In this document: piece after piece, positions 44,079-53,341 of the stretch
Layout: each line of letters starts with the position of its first letter
How positions within the stretch are numbered: position 1 is the first letter of the stretch
Origin: Mucilaginibacter rubeus
Lineage (GTDB): Bacteria; Bacteroidota; Bacteroidia; Sphingobacteriales; Sphingobacteriaceae
Direction: 5' to 3'
Length of the DNA stretch: 64,000 bases
Assembly (NCBI RefSeq): GCF_014643835.1
Contig: NZ_BMKD01000001.1
Location: forward strand, 186,001 to 250,000
Translations under genes and position numbers: made by a program
The notes under the pieces: generated by a model
The model's input: the letters and a program-made list of their open reading frames with translations, nothing else
What the model was told of the DNA's origin: nothing
Database searches by the model: none

Positions 44079-45914
44079 ATGAAAAAAAGTACTACCCTAA
44101 TTACGCTGGCAGCGCTGCTGGCAAACGCCGGCCTCACGGCCAATGCGCAGGTTAAAAACTACACCGTAGCCGACGCGCACTCCCATAACGATTACAAAAA
44201 CAACATCCCTTTTTACCGGGCCTATGAAAAAGGTTTCGGTTCTATCGAGGCCGACTGTTATGCGGTTAATGGGCAGCTGATGGTGGCTCATGATAAAAAG
44301 GAGATTGACGCTAAAAGGTCGTTAAAAATCTTGTACATCGATCCGCTGATTGAAAAATTTAAACGCGACCCACAGCGCCATTTAAGGCTGCTTATCGAAA
44401 TTAAGGAAGATCATAAGGCGGTATTGCCCTTGGTGATCAAAGAACTGAAACCGTTAGAACAGTATTTTAATTATGAAGGTCACCCGGGACGGCTATCTAT
44501 AGTTATGACAGGAGCAGTGCCCCCTGCGGCAGAGATGACCAATTATCCGGCCTGGATCTCGTTTGATGTTGACCATATGAACGGCTTTACACCGGCGCAA
44601 TGGAAAAAGATTGGCATGGTAAGCTTTCCGTTTGGTAAATATATGCACTGGAATGGTAAAGGTGTATTGAATAACGAAGAGATTGCGAGGATAAAAGCGG
44701 GGATCGATAGCGTACATAACTCCGGTAAAAAGGTGCGTTTTTGGGAGACTCCCGATACTAAAAGCAGTTGGCTGGCGCTAATCCGTTTAGGCGTTGATGT
44801 AATTGGCACCGATAAAATAGAAGAGCTTGGCGATTTTCTGAACAAGAAGCCAGCAGGTGAATATACCGCGCCACAAGGGTATGGCATTTATAAGCCAACT
44901 TATAAATCGGACGGTGCGGTTAAGAAAGTTAAAAACATCATTTTGTGTATCGGCGATGGCATGGGCTTATCGCAGATTTATTCGACCTATACCGCCAACC
45001 GAGGCCAGTTGAATATTTTCCAGATACTCAACATTGGCTTTTCAGTAACTAATTCTGCCGATGCTTATATCACTGATTCGGCGGCCGGCGCCACCGCTTT
45101 TGCATCGGGCCAAAAAACTAACGACAGGGCAGTAGGTGTTGATCCGTCAGGCAAACCATTGAAATCATTGGCTGATTACAGCGCCGAAGCAGGCAAAAAG
45201 ACTGCCGATATTGTGGCCTGTGAATTGACAGACGCTACCCCCGCGGCCTTTTATGCGCACGACTCGGAGCGGAGCCATTCTACAGCTATCGCCAGTCAAA
45301 TTACTTCATCGCCAATTGATATTTTCTTAGGTTCATCTTATAAAGATTTCATCTGGCCGGTAAATGGCGAAAGTACTGTCGATAAAATGAAAAAGAGGGG
45401 ATACTTGGTGATCCGCAACTTTGATGAGTTTTTGAATAGTTCGGCCCCAAAAATCCTTGCTTTGATGGATGACAGCGTAACTCGCCCGAAAATGGAAGGC
45501 AGGGGGAATTATCTGTCGCTGGCATTTAATAAAGTAACCCAAACGTTCAAAAATGCCCCTAATGGTTTCTTTATGATGATTGAGGGTTCGCAGATTGACC
45601 ATGGCGGTCACGCTAACAACTTAAAACAGGTGATCACCGAAAATAGCGACTTTGACCGTGTTGTTGGCGATGCTCTGAAATTTGCCGACGAAGATGGCGA
45701 AACCCTGGTAATTGTAACTGCCGATCATGAAACAGGCGGCTTAACCCTGCTTGACGGCAGTATCAACGATGGTTACGTATGGGGCGATTTTAGCACCAAT
45801 GATCATACCGGTACCCCTGTTCCGGTATTTAGCTACGGCCCGCATTCCCTGGATTTCAGAGGGGTTTATAGTAATACCGAGATCTTTAACAAGATTAAGT
45901 CGTTGTTACAGTAG
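44079..45914 (+). CDS. Fused GDPD-like phosphodiesterase and alkaline phosphatase, exported
   Basis: The 611-residue exported protein (signal peptide ending TANAQV, about 24) joins two enzymes. Residues about 25-280 are a GDPD-like TIM barrel with AHSHNDY (His34, His36), SIEADCY (Glu57, Asp59) and VAHD (His71), plus LLIEIK. Residues about 285-611 are an alkaline phosphatase with CIGDGMGLSQ (Asp293), nucleophile Ser334 in ITDSAAGATA, EGSQIDHGGHANN, VTADHETGG. I use ATG 44079 rather than the upstream TTG. The first domain should split glycerophosphodiesters to glycerol-3-phosphate, the second dephosphorylate it to glycerol. The substrate is inferred; the fusion itself is plain. Confidence 0.9.
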   Translation: MKKSTTLITLAALLANAGLTANAQVKNYTVADAHSHNDYKNNIPFYRAYEKGFGSIEADCYAVNGQLMVAHDKKEIDAKRSLKILYIDPLIEKFKRDPQRHLRLLIEIKEDHKAVLPLVIKELKPLEQYFNYEGHPGRLSIVMTGAVPPAAEMTNYPAWISFDVDHMNGFTPAQWKKIGMVSFPFGKYMHWNGKGVLNNEEIARIKAGIDSVHNSGKKVRFWETPDTKSSWLALIRLGVDVIGTDKIEELGDFLNKKPAGEYTAPQGYGIYKPTYKSDGAVKKVKNIILCIGDGMGLSQIYSTYTANRGQLNIFQILNIGFSVTNSADAYITDSAAGATAFASGQKTNDRAVGVDPSGKPLKSLADYSAEAGKKTADIVACELTDATPAAFYAHDSERSHSTAIASQITSSPIDIFLGSSYKDFIWPVNGESTVDKMKKRGYLVIRNFDEFLNSSAPKILALMDDSVTRPKMEGRGNYLSLAFNKVTQTFKNAPNGFFMMIEGSQIDHGGHANNLKQVITENSDFDRVVGDALKFADEDGETLVIVTADHETGGLTLLDGSINDGYVWGDFSTNDHTGTPVPVFSYGPHSLDFRGVYSNTEIFNKIKSLLQ

Positions 45915-45940
45915 CTGCCGTAGCTTAATGGAGCGTTTAA

Positions 45941-45973
45941 AGCCTAACGATGCCTTTAAAACTTCGTTAGGCT
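45941..45973. terminator. Terminator between convergent phosphatase and glpF genes
   Basis: AGCCTAACGA and TCGTTAGGCT form a perfect 10-bp stem with a 13-base loop. The flanks hold only short T/A runs. Confidence 0.65.
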
Positions 45974-45992
45974 AATGCTGTTTTGACGAGAT

Positions 45993-46724
45993 TTATAGCT
46001 TAATTGAAAGATACAATACAGCGGCAATGGAAGCCCCAACCAATGGGCCGATAATCGGGATCCATGCATAAGCCCAATCGCTCGTTCCTTTGCCTTTTAT
46101 CGGTAATAGCATATGCATAAAGCGCGGCCCAAGATCACGGGCCGGGTTGATAGCATAGCCGGTAGTGCCTCCTAATGACAAACCGATCACCCAAACCAGT
46201 AATGCTACCGGGATAGCGCCTACTGAGCCCAGACCAATAGGGGTTTTAGCAGGCGTGATTTCGGCACCGGCTATGTAGAAAATGGTGAAGAGCAATACAA
46301 AAGCACCTATTACCTCGCTGGCGATGTTTGATATGTAATTGCGTACGGCGGGACCAGTGCAAAATACAGCCAATATAGAAGCCGGATCATTTGTGCGTTT
46401 AAAATGATCGTAATACATTACCCAAACTAAAAAGGCGCCGATACAAGCGCCCGCAAACTGAGCGATAATGTAAGGAACAACGTTGGTCCATGCAAACTTA
46501 CCTGCAATAGCAAGTGCTATGGTTACGGCAGGGTTGAGGTGCGCACCGCTATACGGCCCGGCAACAACAACCCCAACAAAAACGGCTAATCCCCAGGCGG
46601 TGGTGATCACTATCCATCCGCTGTTATTTCCCTTGGTATCTTTTAAAACTACGTTGGCTACTACACCATCACCTAATAATATCAAGAGCATGGTGCCTAT
46701 CAGCTCAGCTACAAATGGAGACAT
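45993..46724 (-). CDS. glpF: Glycerol facilitator (aquaglyceroporin)
   Basis: The 243-residue protein has six membrane spans and two half-helices with the NPA signatures: SGAHLNPAVTIALAI and TGYAINPARDLGPR. The GLSLGGTTGYAINPARDLGP form, with Asp after the second NPAR, is typical of the glycerol-conducting (GlpF) branch, consistent with co-transcription with glpK and glpD. It allows glycerol to pass the inner membrane. It is the last gene of the glpD-glpK-glpF operon (24 bp after glpK). Confidence 0.95.
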   Translation of the reverse strand: MSPFVAELIGTMLLILLGDGVVANVVLKDTKGNNSGWIVITTAWGLAVFVGVVVAGPYSGAHLNPAVTIALAIAGKFAWTNVVPYIIAQFAGACIGAFLVWVMYYDHFKRTNDPASILAVFCTGPAVRNYISNIASEVIGAFVLLFTIFYIAGAEITPAKTPIGLGSVGAIPVALLVWVIGLSLGGTTGYAINPARDLGPRFMHMLLPIKGKGTSDWAYAWIPIIGPLVGASIAAVLYLSIKL

Positions 46725-46748
46725 GTTAAAATATTTTAAAGATGGATA

Positions 46749-48263
46749 TTAAATAACTGTTACAGGATGCCCGGAATTTGACCAGCATTGAGCAGTGCTT
46801 ACCGCACGTTTCCAACCCGCAATGCCCGATTTTACTTCATCAAGATCGTCAGCCGGAGTAAATTCCGCTTCGGCGGCCCACAAGTGCTGAATTTCGGCTA
46901 TATCTTTCCAATAGCCTACAGCCAGCCCGGCCATATAGGCTACACCAAGTGCTGTAGTTTCGGTAACTTCGGGCCGGATCACTTTGCAGTTTAATACGTC
47001 TGACTGAAACTGCATCAGCAGGTTATTGGCAGTCGCCCCGCCATCCACACGCAGTTCTTTTATCTCCATGCCTGCATCAGCTTCCATCGCTTTAAGCACA
47101 TCCATGGTTTGGTAGGCTATTGATGATAATGCGGCCCTTGAAATGTGGGCTGCTGTAGCACCCCTGGTTAAACCAACTATAGCCCCCCGGACTTCCGGGT
47201 CCCAGTAGGGAGCACCCAAACCTGCAAACGCGGGTACAAAGTAAACGCCCGCGGTATCTTTTACTGAGGTAGCCAGCTTTTCAACATCTGCCGACGTTTT
47301 GATAATGCCCAGCCCGTCGCGCAGCCACTGCACTACCGCACCGCCTATAAAAATACTGCCCTCAAAGGCGTAGGTGATCTCGCCGTTTATTTTCCAGGCG
47401 ATGGTGGTAAGCAGGTTGTTTTTTGATTTGATAAACTCATGTCCGATATTCATCAGCATAAAACAGCCTGTGCCATAAGTGTTTTTAACCATCGCTTTAT
47501 CAATGCACATCTGCCCGAACAATGCTGCATGCTGATCGCCGGCTATACCTGCAATCGGGATCCTTTGCGCAAACAAATTATTGGCTGTTTGTCCATATAG
47601 CTCGCTTGATTGTTTTACTTCGGGCAAGATACTTTTTGGGATATTGAACAGTTGTAGCAACTCCTCGTCCCATTGTTGTGTGCGGATATTGAACAGCATG
47701 GTACGGGCGGCATTGGTTACATCGGTAGCGTGAACTTCGCTGCGGGTTAACTGCCAGATGAGCCAGCTGTCAACCGTGCCAAAAGCCAGTTCACCGGCTT
47801 CGGCCTGTGCCCTGGCACCCTCAACATTGTCCAGGAGCCATTTTATTTTTGAGCCGGAAAAGTAAGCATCTATTACCAGGCCGGTTTTATCGCGGATCAT
47901 TTCGCTATGACCGTTTTGCTTTAGTTCATCGCAAAAGGCGGCGGTACGCCTGTCCTGCCAAACAATGGCGTTATGAATTGGTTCGCCGGTTTTGCGGTTC
48001 CAAACTATGGTGGTTTCGCGCTGATTAGTTATACCTATGGCTTTAATATTGCCGCCACCCAAGCCTGCTTTTGCAATAGCTTCTGCGGCAACCCCAATCT
48101 GGCCTGCCCAAATCTCATTAGGGTCGTGTTCAACCCAGCCGGGCTTAGGAAAGTATTGCTTAAATTCTTTTTGTGCCGAAGCAATAATTTTACCTGTATG
48201 ATCAAAAACTATTGCCCGCGAACTGGTAGTGCCCTGGTCGAGCGCTAAAATATATTCCTGCAT
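46749..48263 (-). CDS. glpK: Glycerol kinase
   Basis: The 504-residue FGGY kinase matches GlpK in length (E. coli 502) and in motifs: [93 protein letters not shown] and [17 protein letters not shown]. It phosphorylates glycerol to sn-glycerol-3-phosphate with ATP. The gene lies 57 bp after glpD. Confidence 0.97.
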   Translation of the reverse strand: MQEYILALDQGTTSSRAIVFDHTGKIIASAQKEFKQYFPKPGWVEHDPNEIWAGQIGVAAEAIAKAGLGGGNIKAIGITNQRETTIVWNRKTGEPIHNAIVWQDRRTAAFCDELKQNGHSEMIRDKTGLVIDAYFSGSKIKWLLDNVEGARAQAEAGELAFGTVDSWLIWQLTRSEVHATDVTNAARTMLFNIRTQQWDEELLQLFNIPKSILPEVKQSSELYGQTANNLFAQRIPIAGIAGDQHAALFGQMCIDKAMVKNTYGTGCFMLMNIGHEFIKSKNNLLTTIAWKINGEITYAFEGSIFIGGAVVQWLRDGLGIIKTSADVEKLATSVKDTAGVYFVPAFAGLGAPYWDPEVRGAIVGLTRGATAAHISRAALSSIAYQTMDVLKAMEADAGMEIKELRVDGGATANNLLMQFQSDVLNCKVIRPEVTETTALGVAYMAGLAVGYWKDIAEIQHLWAAEAEFTPADDLDEVKSGIAGWKRAVSTAQCWSNSGHPVTVI

Positions 48264-48320
48264 AATTTGGTTTGGTTTACCTTGGTTTATTTATTGAATA
48301 TCACATTAAATTTGCTCATT

Positions 48321-49901
48321 TTAATGTAGTGTTAGTATATAATTTTTTGCTGTTTCGTTAAATGCATTAATTTGTGCGGCTTCCCATGCTGCATCTTTTC
48401 CCAACTCAGCGGCCATAAGGTGTGCTACTTCGGCAGTCATTTCGGTAGCTAAGCGGGCATCTAAAAATAGTACACGGGTACGGCGCGCCAGGATATCCTC
48501 AACAGTACGCGCCATTTCATTCCTTACCGACCAGATTACCTCAGCCTTAGTATACCTATCTTTAGGGTGAACCGGGTTTCCCCAATCCGGGTTTTCATTT
48601 TGCAGTGCTACAATCTTTTCAATGTCGGCACCATAAACAAACATAGGGTTGGTACGGTCGGGGTTAGGGCGACTGCCATGGATAGATAATGAAGCGGTTT
48701 TACAGGGCTCGTTTTTAAGCCCGCCAAACTCAATGGCCTTATCAACAATATCTTCGGCCATTTTGCGATAGGTAGTCCACTTACCGCCGGTTATGGTAAT
48801 TAAGCCGGACGCGGAAACGATTAATTTATGGCTTCGGGAAATTTCCTTTGTTTTTGATGATCCATCTTGTGGGGCGGCAAGCGGTCGTAAACCCGCAAAT
48901 ACACTTAATACATCGGCACGGGTAGGGGCTTTGGTGAGGTATTTGCCCGCGGTTCGTAGTATAAATTCCACTTCTTCGTCCAGTGCCACCGGCTCAAGGC
49001 TGTGCGAGTTGATTGGGGTATCTGTAGTGCCTATCAATAATTTCTCATGCCAGGGAACTGCAAAAAGTACGCGCCCATCTTCCGTTTTTGGGATCATCAG
49101 CGCATCGTCGGCCGGTAAAAATGAACGGTCGAGTACAAGGTGTACGCCCTGGCTTGGCCTAACCATGGGCTTCTTTTCGGGGGTATCCATTTTTAGTACA
49201 TCATCAACAAAAACGCCGGTGGCATTGATCACTGTTTTTGCCTTTAATTGATACCCGGCGCCTGTCTCTGTATCAGTGGCTTTTACGCCTATGATTTTAT
49301 TAGTAGTATCTTTGATTAATCCGGTTACTTTAAAGTAATTGAGCAAGGTTGCACTCTGTTCAACGGCGGTTTGCGCCAGGTTAATTGCCAGCCGAGAATC
49401 GTCAAATTGCCCGTCGTGATAAACCACCCCGCCATGAAGCCCTTTTTCCTGGATGCCGGGCAGTCGTTTAATGGTGTCTTTTTTTGAAATATGTTTTGCA
49501 CGGCCAAAGCTTAGCTTGCCAGCTAATAAATCATAAATGCTGAGACCTATCGTATAAAAAACACCATCCCACCAGCTATAATTGGGAATAATGAAGCTTT
49601 CGTTTTTTACAAGGTGTGGTGCGTTTTGTAATAATAATCCCCGTTCACGCAAGGCCTCGCGCACCAGGCCGATATCGCCCTGTGCTAAATAGCGCACCCC
49701 ACCATGAACCAGTTTGGTAGCACGGCTCGACGTTCCTTTGGCAAAATCGGCCTGCTCCAGTAATAATGCAGAGAAGCCGCGCGAAGCTGCGTCGACTGCA
49801 GCGCCAAGTCCGGTAGCTCCGCCGCCTATGATGATCAGGTCCCAGATCTTTTCGATATCGTTGAGGTGGCTAAGGTTCGCTTCTCTTGTAAATGAGTTCA
49901 T
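48321..49901 (-). CDS. glpD: FAD-dependent glycerol-3-phosphate dehydrogenase
   Basis: The 526-residue enzyme has the FAD-binding IIIGGGATGLGAAVDAASRG near residue 24, then FAKGTSSRATKLVHGGVRYLAQGD, VINATGVFVDD and ITGGKWTTYRKMAED. It oxidises glycerol-3-phosphate to DHAP and passes electrons to quinones at the membrane. I choose ATG 49901; an upstream TTG at 49922 would put the start inside the operator. It is the first gene of glpD-glpK-glpF, divergent from the DeoR-type regulator. Confidence 0.95.
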   Translation of the reverse strand: MNSFTREANLSHLNDIEKIWDLIIIGGGATGLGAAVDAASRGFSALLLEQADFAKGTSSRATKLVHGGVRYLAQGDIGLVREALRERGLLLQNAPHLVKNESFIIPNYSWWDGVFYTIGLSIYDLLAGKLSFGRAKHISKKDTIKRLPGIQEKGLHGGVVYHDGQFDDSRLAINLAQTAVEQSATLLNYFKVTGLIKDTTNKIIGVKATDTETGAGYQLKAKTVINATGVFVDDVLKMDTPEKKPMVRPSQGVHLVLDRSFLPADDALMIPKTEDGRVLFAVPWHEKLLIGTTDTPINSHSLEPVALDEEVEFILRTAGKYLTKAPTRADVLSVFAGLRPLAAPQDGSSKTKEISRSHKLIVSASGLITITGGKWTTYRKMAEDIVDKAIEFGGLKNEPCKTASLSIHGSRPNPDRTNPMFVYGADIEKIVALQNENPDWGNPVHPKDRYTKAEVIWSVRNEMARTVEDILARRTRVLFLDARLATEMTAEVAHLMAAELGKDAAWEAAQINAFNETAKNYILTLH

Positions 49902-49943
49902 TTTATTTCGATATTTATTCAAATATATAAAATCGAAATAAAA
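49901..49943. promoter_or_regulatory. Perfect palindromic operator at the glpD start
   Basis: Arms TTTTATTTCGAT (49901-49912) and ATCGAAATAAAA (49932-49943) are perfectly complementary around a 19-bp spacer. TTTCG...CGAAA is the pattern used by several DeoR-family repressors. The left arm reaches the glpD start codon, so binding would block the glp operon. Confidence 0.65.
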
Positions 49944-49980
49944 ACAAAACTAAATGAAATTAAAAATAATTTTATTTGGT

Positions 49981-49988
49981 TACATTTG
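49981..49988 (+). promoter_or_regulatory. Bacteroidota -7 box for the glp regulator gene
   Basis: TACATTTG matches the TAnnTTTG consensus, about 67 bp before the regulator ATG. The -33 TTTG partner is not clean. Confidence 0.4.
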
Positions 49989-50054
49989 ACTAACACGGAG
50001 CACAGTAAGCTTTGCAAAACATTACAGTTAATTTTTCTGTTTAATTTAGCGATT

Positions 50055-50819
50055 ATGAGTAAAAACACCGACCGGCATAAGTTTATCCTGCAAAAGGTTG
50101 AGACAGATGGTTTTGTGAATGTGCAGGATCTGAGCAACCTGTTAAGTGTTTCGGAAGTTACCATCCGAAAGGACCTGAAACTTTTGGAAGATAAAAACCT
50201 ACTTTTCAGAACGCATGGTGGTGCAAGCCAAACTAACCCTTATGCTAATGACAGGCCGGTAGCCGAAAAGGAGAAACTGAACGGCCCCGAAAAAAGAAAA
50301 ATTGCCGCAGAAGCAGCGATAAGGATAGATACCAATGATTCGGTTATTATAGCCTCAGGTACCACAATGCTCGCCCTTGCCCGTGCCATGCAGCCTAATA
50401 AGCATCTTACGGTAGTCACCGCAGCTTTGCCGGTAGCGCTTGAACTTTTGCAGCATCCGCAGGTTGATATTGTTCAATTGGGGGGACAAATGCGAAACAC
50501 ATCCTCATCGGTAACCGGTAATTATGCCGAACTGATGCTGGACGATATGTTATGCGGCGTGTTGTTTTTAGGAGTAGATGGCATTGATCCTGAAATAGGC
50601 TTGACTACTACTAATTTATCCGAAGCCCGCCTTAACCAAAAAATGATCAATGCGGCCCAAACTACCATTGTATTGGCCGATAGTACCAAATTTGGTAAGC
50701 GGGGCCTGGCAAAAATTTGCGCGCTTGATCAAATCAACGAAATTATTACCGATAGCGGTATTAGCCCGGCAATGCTCAATATGCTGGAAGAAAAAGGGGT
50801 GAAGGTAACGGTGGTTTAA
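50055..50819 (+). CDS. DeoR-family regulator of the glp operon (GlpR-like)
   Basis: The 254-residue protein has a DeoR helix-turn-helix at the start (HKFILQKVETDGFVNVQDLSNLLSVSEVTIRKDLKLLEDKNLLFRTHGGA) and a DeoR C-terminal phosphosugar-sensing domain (SVIIASGTTMLALARAM, ADSTKFGKRGLAKICALDQINEIITD). I use ATG 50055; the region upstream (49986-50054) is the divergent promoter, not coding. Divergence from glpD and the palindrome between them suggest it represses the glp operon, with glycerol-3-phosphate as probable inducer. Confidence 0.88.
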   Translation: MSKNTDRHKFILQKVETDGFVNVQDLSNLLSVSEVTIRKDLKLLEDKNLLFRTHGGASQTNPYANDRPVAEKEKLNGPEKRKIAAEAAIRIDTNDSVIIASGTTMLALARAMQPNKHLTVVTAALPVALELLQHPQVDIVQLGGQMRNTSSSVTGNYAELMLDDMLCGVLFLGVDGIDPEIGLTTTNLSEARLNQKMINAAQTTIVLADSTKFGKRGLAKICALDQINEIITDSGISPAMLNMLEEKGVKVTVV

Positions 50820-50836
50820 TGGTATATAGTTAGAAG

Positions 50837-52021
50837 TCAATTAATCTGCTTTATTAATTGCAGTACTTCGTCTCCATATTTTTCTGTATAACCAAATTTT
50901 AATGCAAGGTCAAAGTTTTGTAAGGCATCTTCATTGTTGCCTTGTTCCATTAAAATGATCCCTTTGTTTTTATAAGCGTAAGCATTACCCTTATGTAATG
51001 CTAAGGATTTATCGATGAGTGCCATGGCACCGTTTACATCCCCAAGTTTAAATTTTGAAAAGCCAAGGTTATTCAACGTAAAAGAAGCAGTTGCATCCAT
51101 GGCGATGGCTTTTTCAAAGAAAGGAATAGATTCTGTGTATTGTTCTTGTTTTGAAAGATTGAAACCCTTATGGTTTAAAAGTTCCTTGTCGTCGGGATTC
51201 ATGGCGAGCAGTTTATCAAGGATAACTGCAGATTTATCATGGTTGCCAATTATATCATAGATATAGGCCTTTGTAACTTCATAATTAATATTATCCGAAT
51301 CAGGTCTGTTTTCAATTAGTTCGTCTATTAACTTTATTGCCGATTGGTAATCACCTGATTTGTATTTGCCACAGGCTATCAAGTTTTTAAAACTCAAGTC
51401 ACCCGGGGATAGGCTTAAACCGGTCTCGCAAATTTTAGTCACATCTTCAAACTGATAATAGTAATAGAGAGCGACCGCAGTTTCATAAATCTGCTGTATT
51501 TTTTTATTCTTTTTTCCCGTTATTTCGAGTAAGAAAATCTCAACCTTGTTATATGTTTTGGCTCGAATGACATCGAAAGGGGCAGAGAATTTTTTAATTT
51601 TCTTTTTGAAATAGTCTTCGGTTATATCTTCAATTAAAATGCCAGCCCTCTCAATAGGCCCTGTTATTGTTTTATCTTCAAAACTGAGGATAGCCAGCAG
51701 CAAATGGATACTGTTTATTGACCGCTGTTCATTTATTCTGGCAATAGTGTACGCGTGCTTTACTGTACGTTCAGCCCAAACCGTTAACGCGAAGTCGTCT
51801 TTTATTGTTTGAGTGCCATTAGCCGGATATAAGTCTCTTATCTGTTTATCTAAAACCTCTGCATCAATGGCCTGTAAGTATTTACCCGCTAAACATGTCT
51901 CTTTCAACATCGCCAAAAACAAATGGACACAATCAATAAAGCCGTGTTTCATCTCCAAGGCTAAAAGTCTGGATCTTGCTGTTATTATGGTAAAATCATC
52001 TTTGGGCTTTGAATATGGCAT
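50837..52021 (-). CDS. Clp N-domain repeats fused to TPR repeats
   Basis: The 394-residue cytoplasmic protein begins with two Clp_N-type helical repeats (about residues 12-65, TARSRLLALEMKHGFIDCVHLFLAMLKE; about 85-145, AERTVKHAYTIARINEQRSINSIHLLLAILSFEDKTITG). TPR repeats follow from about 175 to the end (NHKGFNLSKQEQYTESIPFFEKAIAMD, LNNLGFSKFKLGDVNGAMALIDKSLAL, YKNKGIILMEQGNNEDALQNFDLAL). There is no AAA+ ATPase motif. The Clp_N part normally binds adaptors or substrates for ClpA/ClpC/ClpB; here it may act as an adaptor itself. It stands alone, convergent with the glp regulator gene. Confidence 0.75.
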   Translation of the reverse strand: MPYSKPKDDFTIITARSRLLALEMKHGFIDCVHLFLAMLKETCLAGKYLQAIDAEVLDKQIRDLYPANGTQTIKDDFALTVWAERTVKHAYTIARINEQRSINSIHLLLAILSFEDKTITGPIERAGILIEDITEDYFKKKIKKFSAPFDVIRAKTYNKVEIFLLEITGKKNKKIQQIYETAVALYYYYQFEDVTKICETGLSLSPGDLSFKNLIACGKYKSGDYQSAIKLIDELIENRPDSDNINYEVTKAYIYDIIGNHDKSAVILDKLLAMNPDDKELLNHKGFNLSKQEQYTESIPFFEKAIAMDATASFTLNNLGFSKFKLGDVNGAMALIDKSLALHKGNAYAYKNKGIILMEQGNNEDALQNFDLALKFGYTEKYGDEVLQLIKQIN

Positions 52022-52048
52022 TATTGGGTGTGTTAACCGAAGCTAATT

Positions 52049-53083
52049 TTAAACTATACCTTTCGCTGAAGATGACCTCACAATCAATTGCGTATCCACT
52101 TTCTCAGTCGTAAACTCTTCAATAGGCCATTTGCTTTCTATTGTTTTAATAAGCATTTCTGTAGCGATTTGTCCAATCTGGAAGGCAGGCTGGCGAACCA
52201 CAGTTAACGGCGGATCAAACAGGTCAACAACATCTGAGTTGGTAAAGCCGGCTATCGCGATATCTCCCGGAACTTTTAAGCCCCATTTTTTTAATATCGA
52301 TATACTGCTGATGGTAAGCCTGTCGCTGCCGCTAAAAATAGCCTCCGGCTTGTCATCCAATGCCAGCAATTCTTTCAGCACAAGCTCCACTTCGTCGTGG
52401 ATCATGCCGCCATGGTTGCAATGTTTAAGGTATTCGGGCCTGAACTCGATGCCATGTTTATCAAGTGCCGCCTTGTAGCCTTCAAAGCGCTCGTGGCTGA
52501 TAAGCAGGTTATTTGAATTGGTGAGGTGTGCTATTTTGGTAAAACCCGAATTGATCAAAGCTTCGGTGCCGTTAAATGAGCCCTGAAAATTATTGGCTAT
52601 CACTTTGTGAGTATTCAGGTCAGGCGCTGCCCTGTCAAAAAATACGATAGGGAAACCTTTATCCAGCAGGTATTTATATTGAGATGTATCGGTTGTTTGC
52701 GCTGATAGCGATACCAACAAACCATCCACATGCCGCGATAATAAATGTTTTACATTGGCACTTTCCCTGTCAAATGATTCGTGCGTTTGGGTGATGATAA
52801 CGTGATACCCGCGGTTATAAGCTATAGATTCAATGCCGTTAATAGCCTGCGAAAAATAATCGTTAGCCACTTCGCAAACCACTACGCCTATGGAGTGGCT
52901 TTTTTGTTCTTTAAGACTTAAAGCAATAGGGTTAGGCCGGTAGTTGATTTTTTCAGCGTACTCAAGGACAAGCTTTTTGGTTTCGGTGCCTATTTCGTAG
53001 CTTCCGTTCAGCGCCCTTGATACCGTTGATGTTGACACACCCAAAGCCTTGGCAATATCCTTAATAGTAACTGATTCAAACAT
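52049..53083 (-). CDS. LacI/GalR-family transcriptional regulator
   Basis: The 344-residue protein has a LacI helix-turn-helix (TIKDIAKALGVSTSTVSRALNGSYEIG) and hinge helix (NPIALSLKEQKSHSIGVVV), then a periplasmic-binding-protein-like sensor (about 62-340). It is divergent from the ECF/FecR/SusCD/fucosidase operon, and a palindrome lies in the promoter. It probably represses that locus until a sugar is present; the inducer is unknown, fucose being an attractive guess. Confidence 0.93.
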   Translation of the reverse strand: MFESVTIKDIAKALGVSTSTVSRALNGSYEIGTETKKLVLEYAEKINYRPNPIALSLKEQKSHSIGVVVCEVANDYFSQAINGIESIAYNRGYHVIITQTHESFDRESANVKHLLSRHVDGLLVSLSAQTTDTSQYKYLLDKGFPIVFFDRAAPDLNTHKVIANNFQGSFNGTEALINSGFTKIAHLTNSNNLLISHERFEGYKAALDKHGIEFRPEYLKHCNHGGMIHDEVELVLKELLALDDKPEAIFSGSDRLTISSISILKKWGLKVPGDIAIAGFTNSDVVDLFDPPLTVVRQPAFQIGQIATEMLIKTIESKWPIEEFTTEKVDTQLIVRSSSAKGIV

Positions 53084-53312
53084 AATTTAGCGTGGCGATC
53101 GGTTTTTAAATATCAGGAAATATTTGATACGGGCTAAGTTATTTTAAAAATTGAAATATCTGAGTGTTTTCCATTGTCAAAAGGGTGTGGCTTTTTGGCG
53201 ATAACTTCTTCAATTCCGGCAAAAGCAATTTTATATCAATTTAATTGTATTATTGATTTTTAATTAGGTGTAAAATTATTGTTATAATTATTACATTGTA
53301 CCTGATTTCAAT

Positions 53313-53328
53313 TGTAAAACGTTTTATC
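53313..53328. promoter_or_regulatory. LacI-type operator upstream of the ECF sigma gene
   Basis: TAAAACGTTTTA (53315-53326) is a perfect 12-bp palindrome in TGTAAAACGTTTTATC, close to the LacI/CcpA-type core AAACGTTT. It ends 15 bp before the sigma ATG. The rest of 53084-53312 is AT-rich and gene-free. Confidence 0.6.
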
Positions 53329-53341
53329 CCCTGGTTAAGCT

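Noticed and set aside
48793-49251. 152-codon antisense ORF inside glpD
   Set aside because: Shadow of a clear glycerol-3-phosphate dehydrogenase gene.
49986-50054. Upstream TTG start for the glp regulator
   Set aside because: The added residues lie in the divergent promoter and do not belong to the DeoR family N-terminus.
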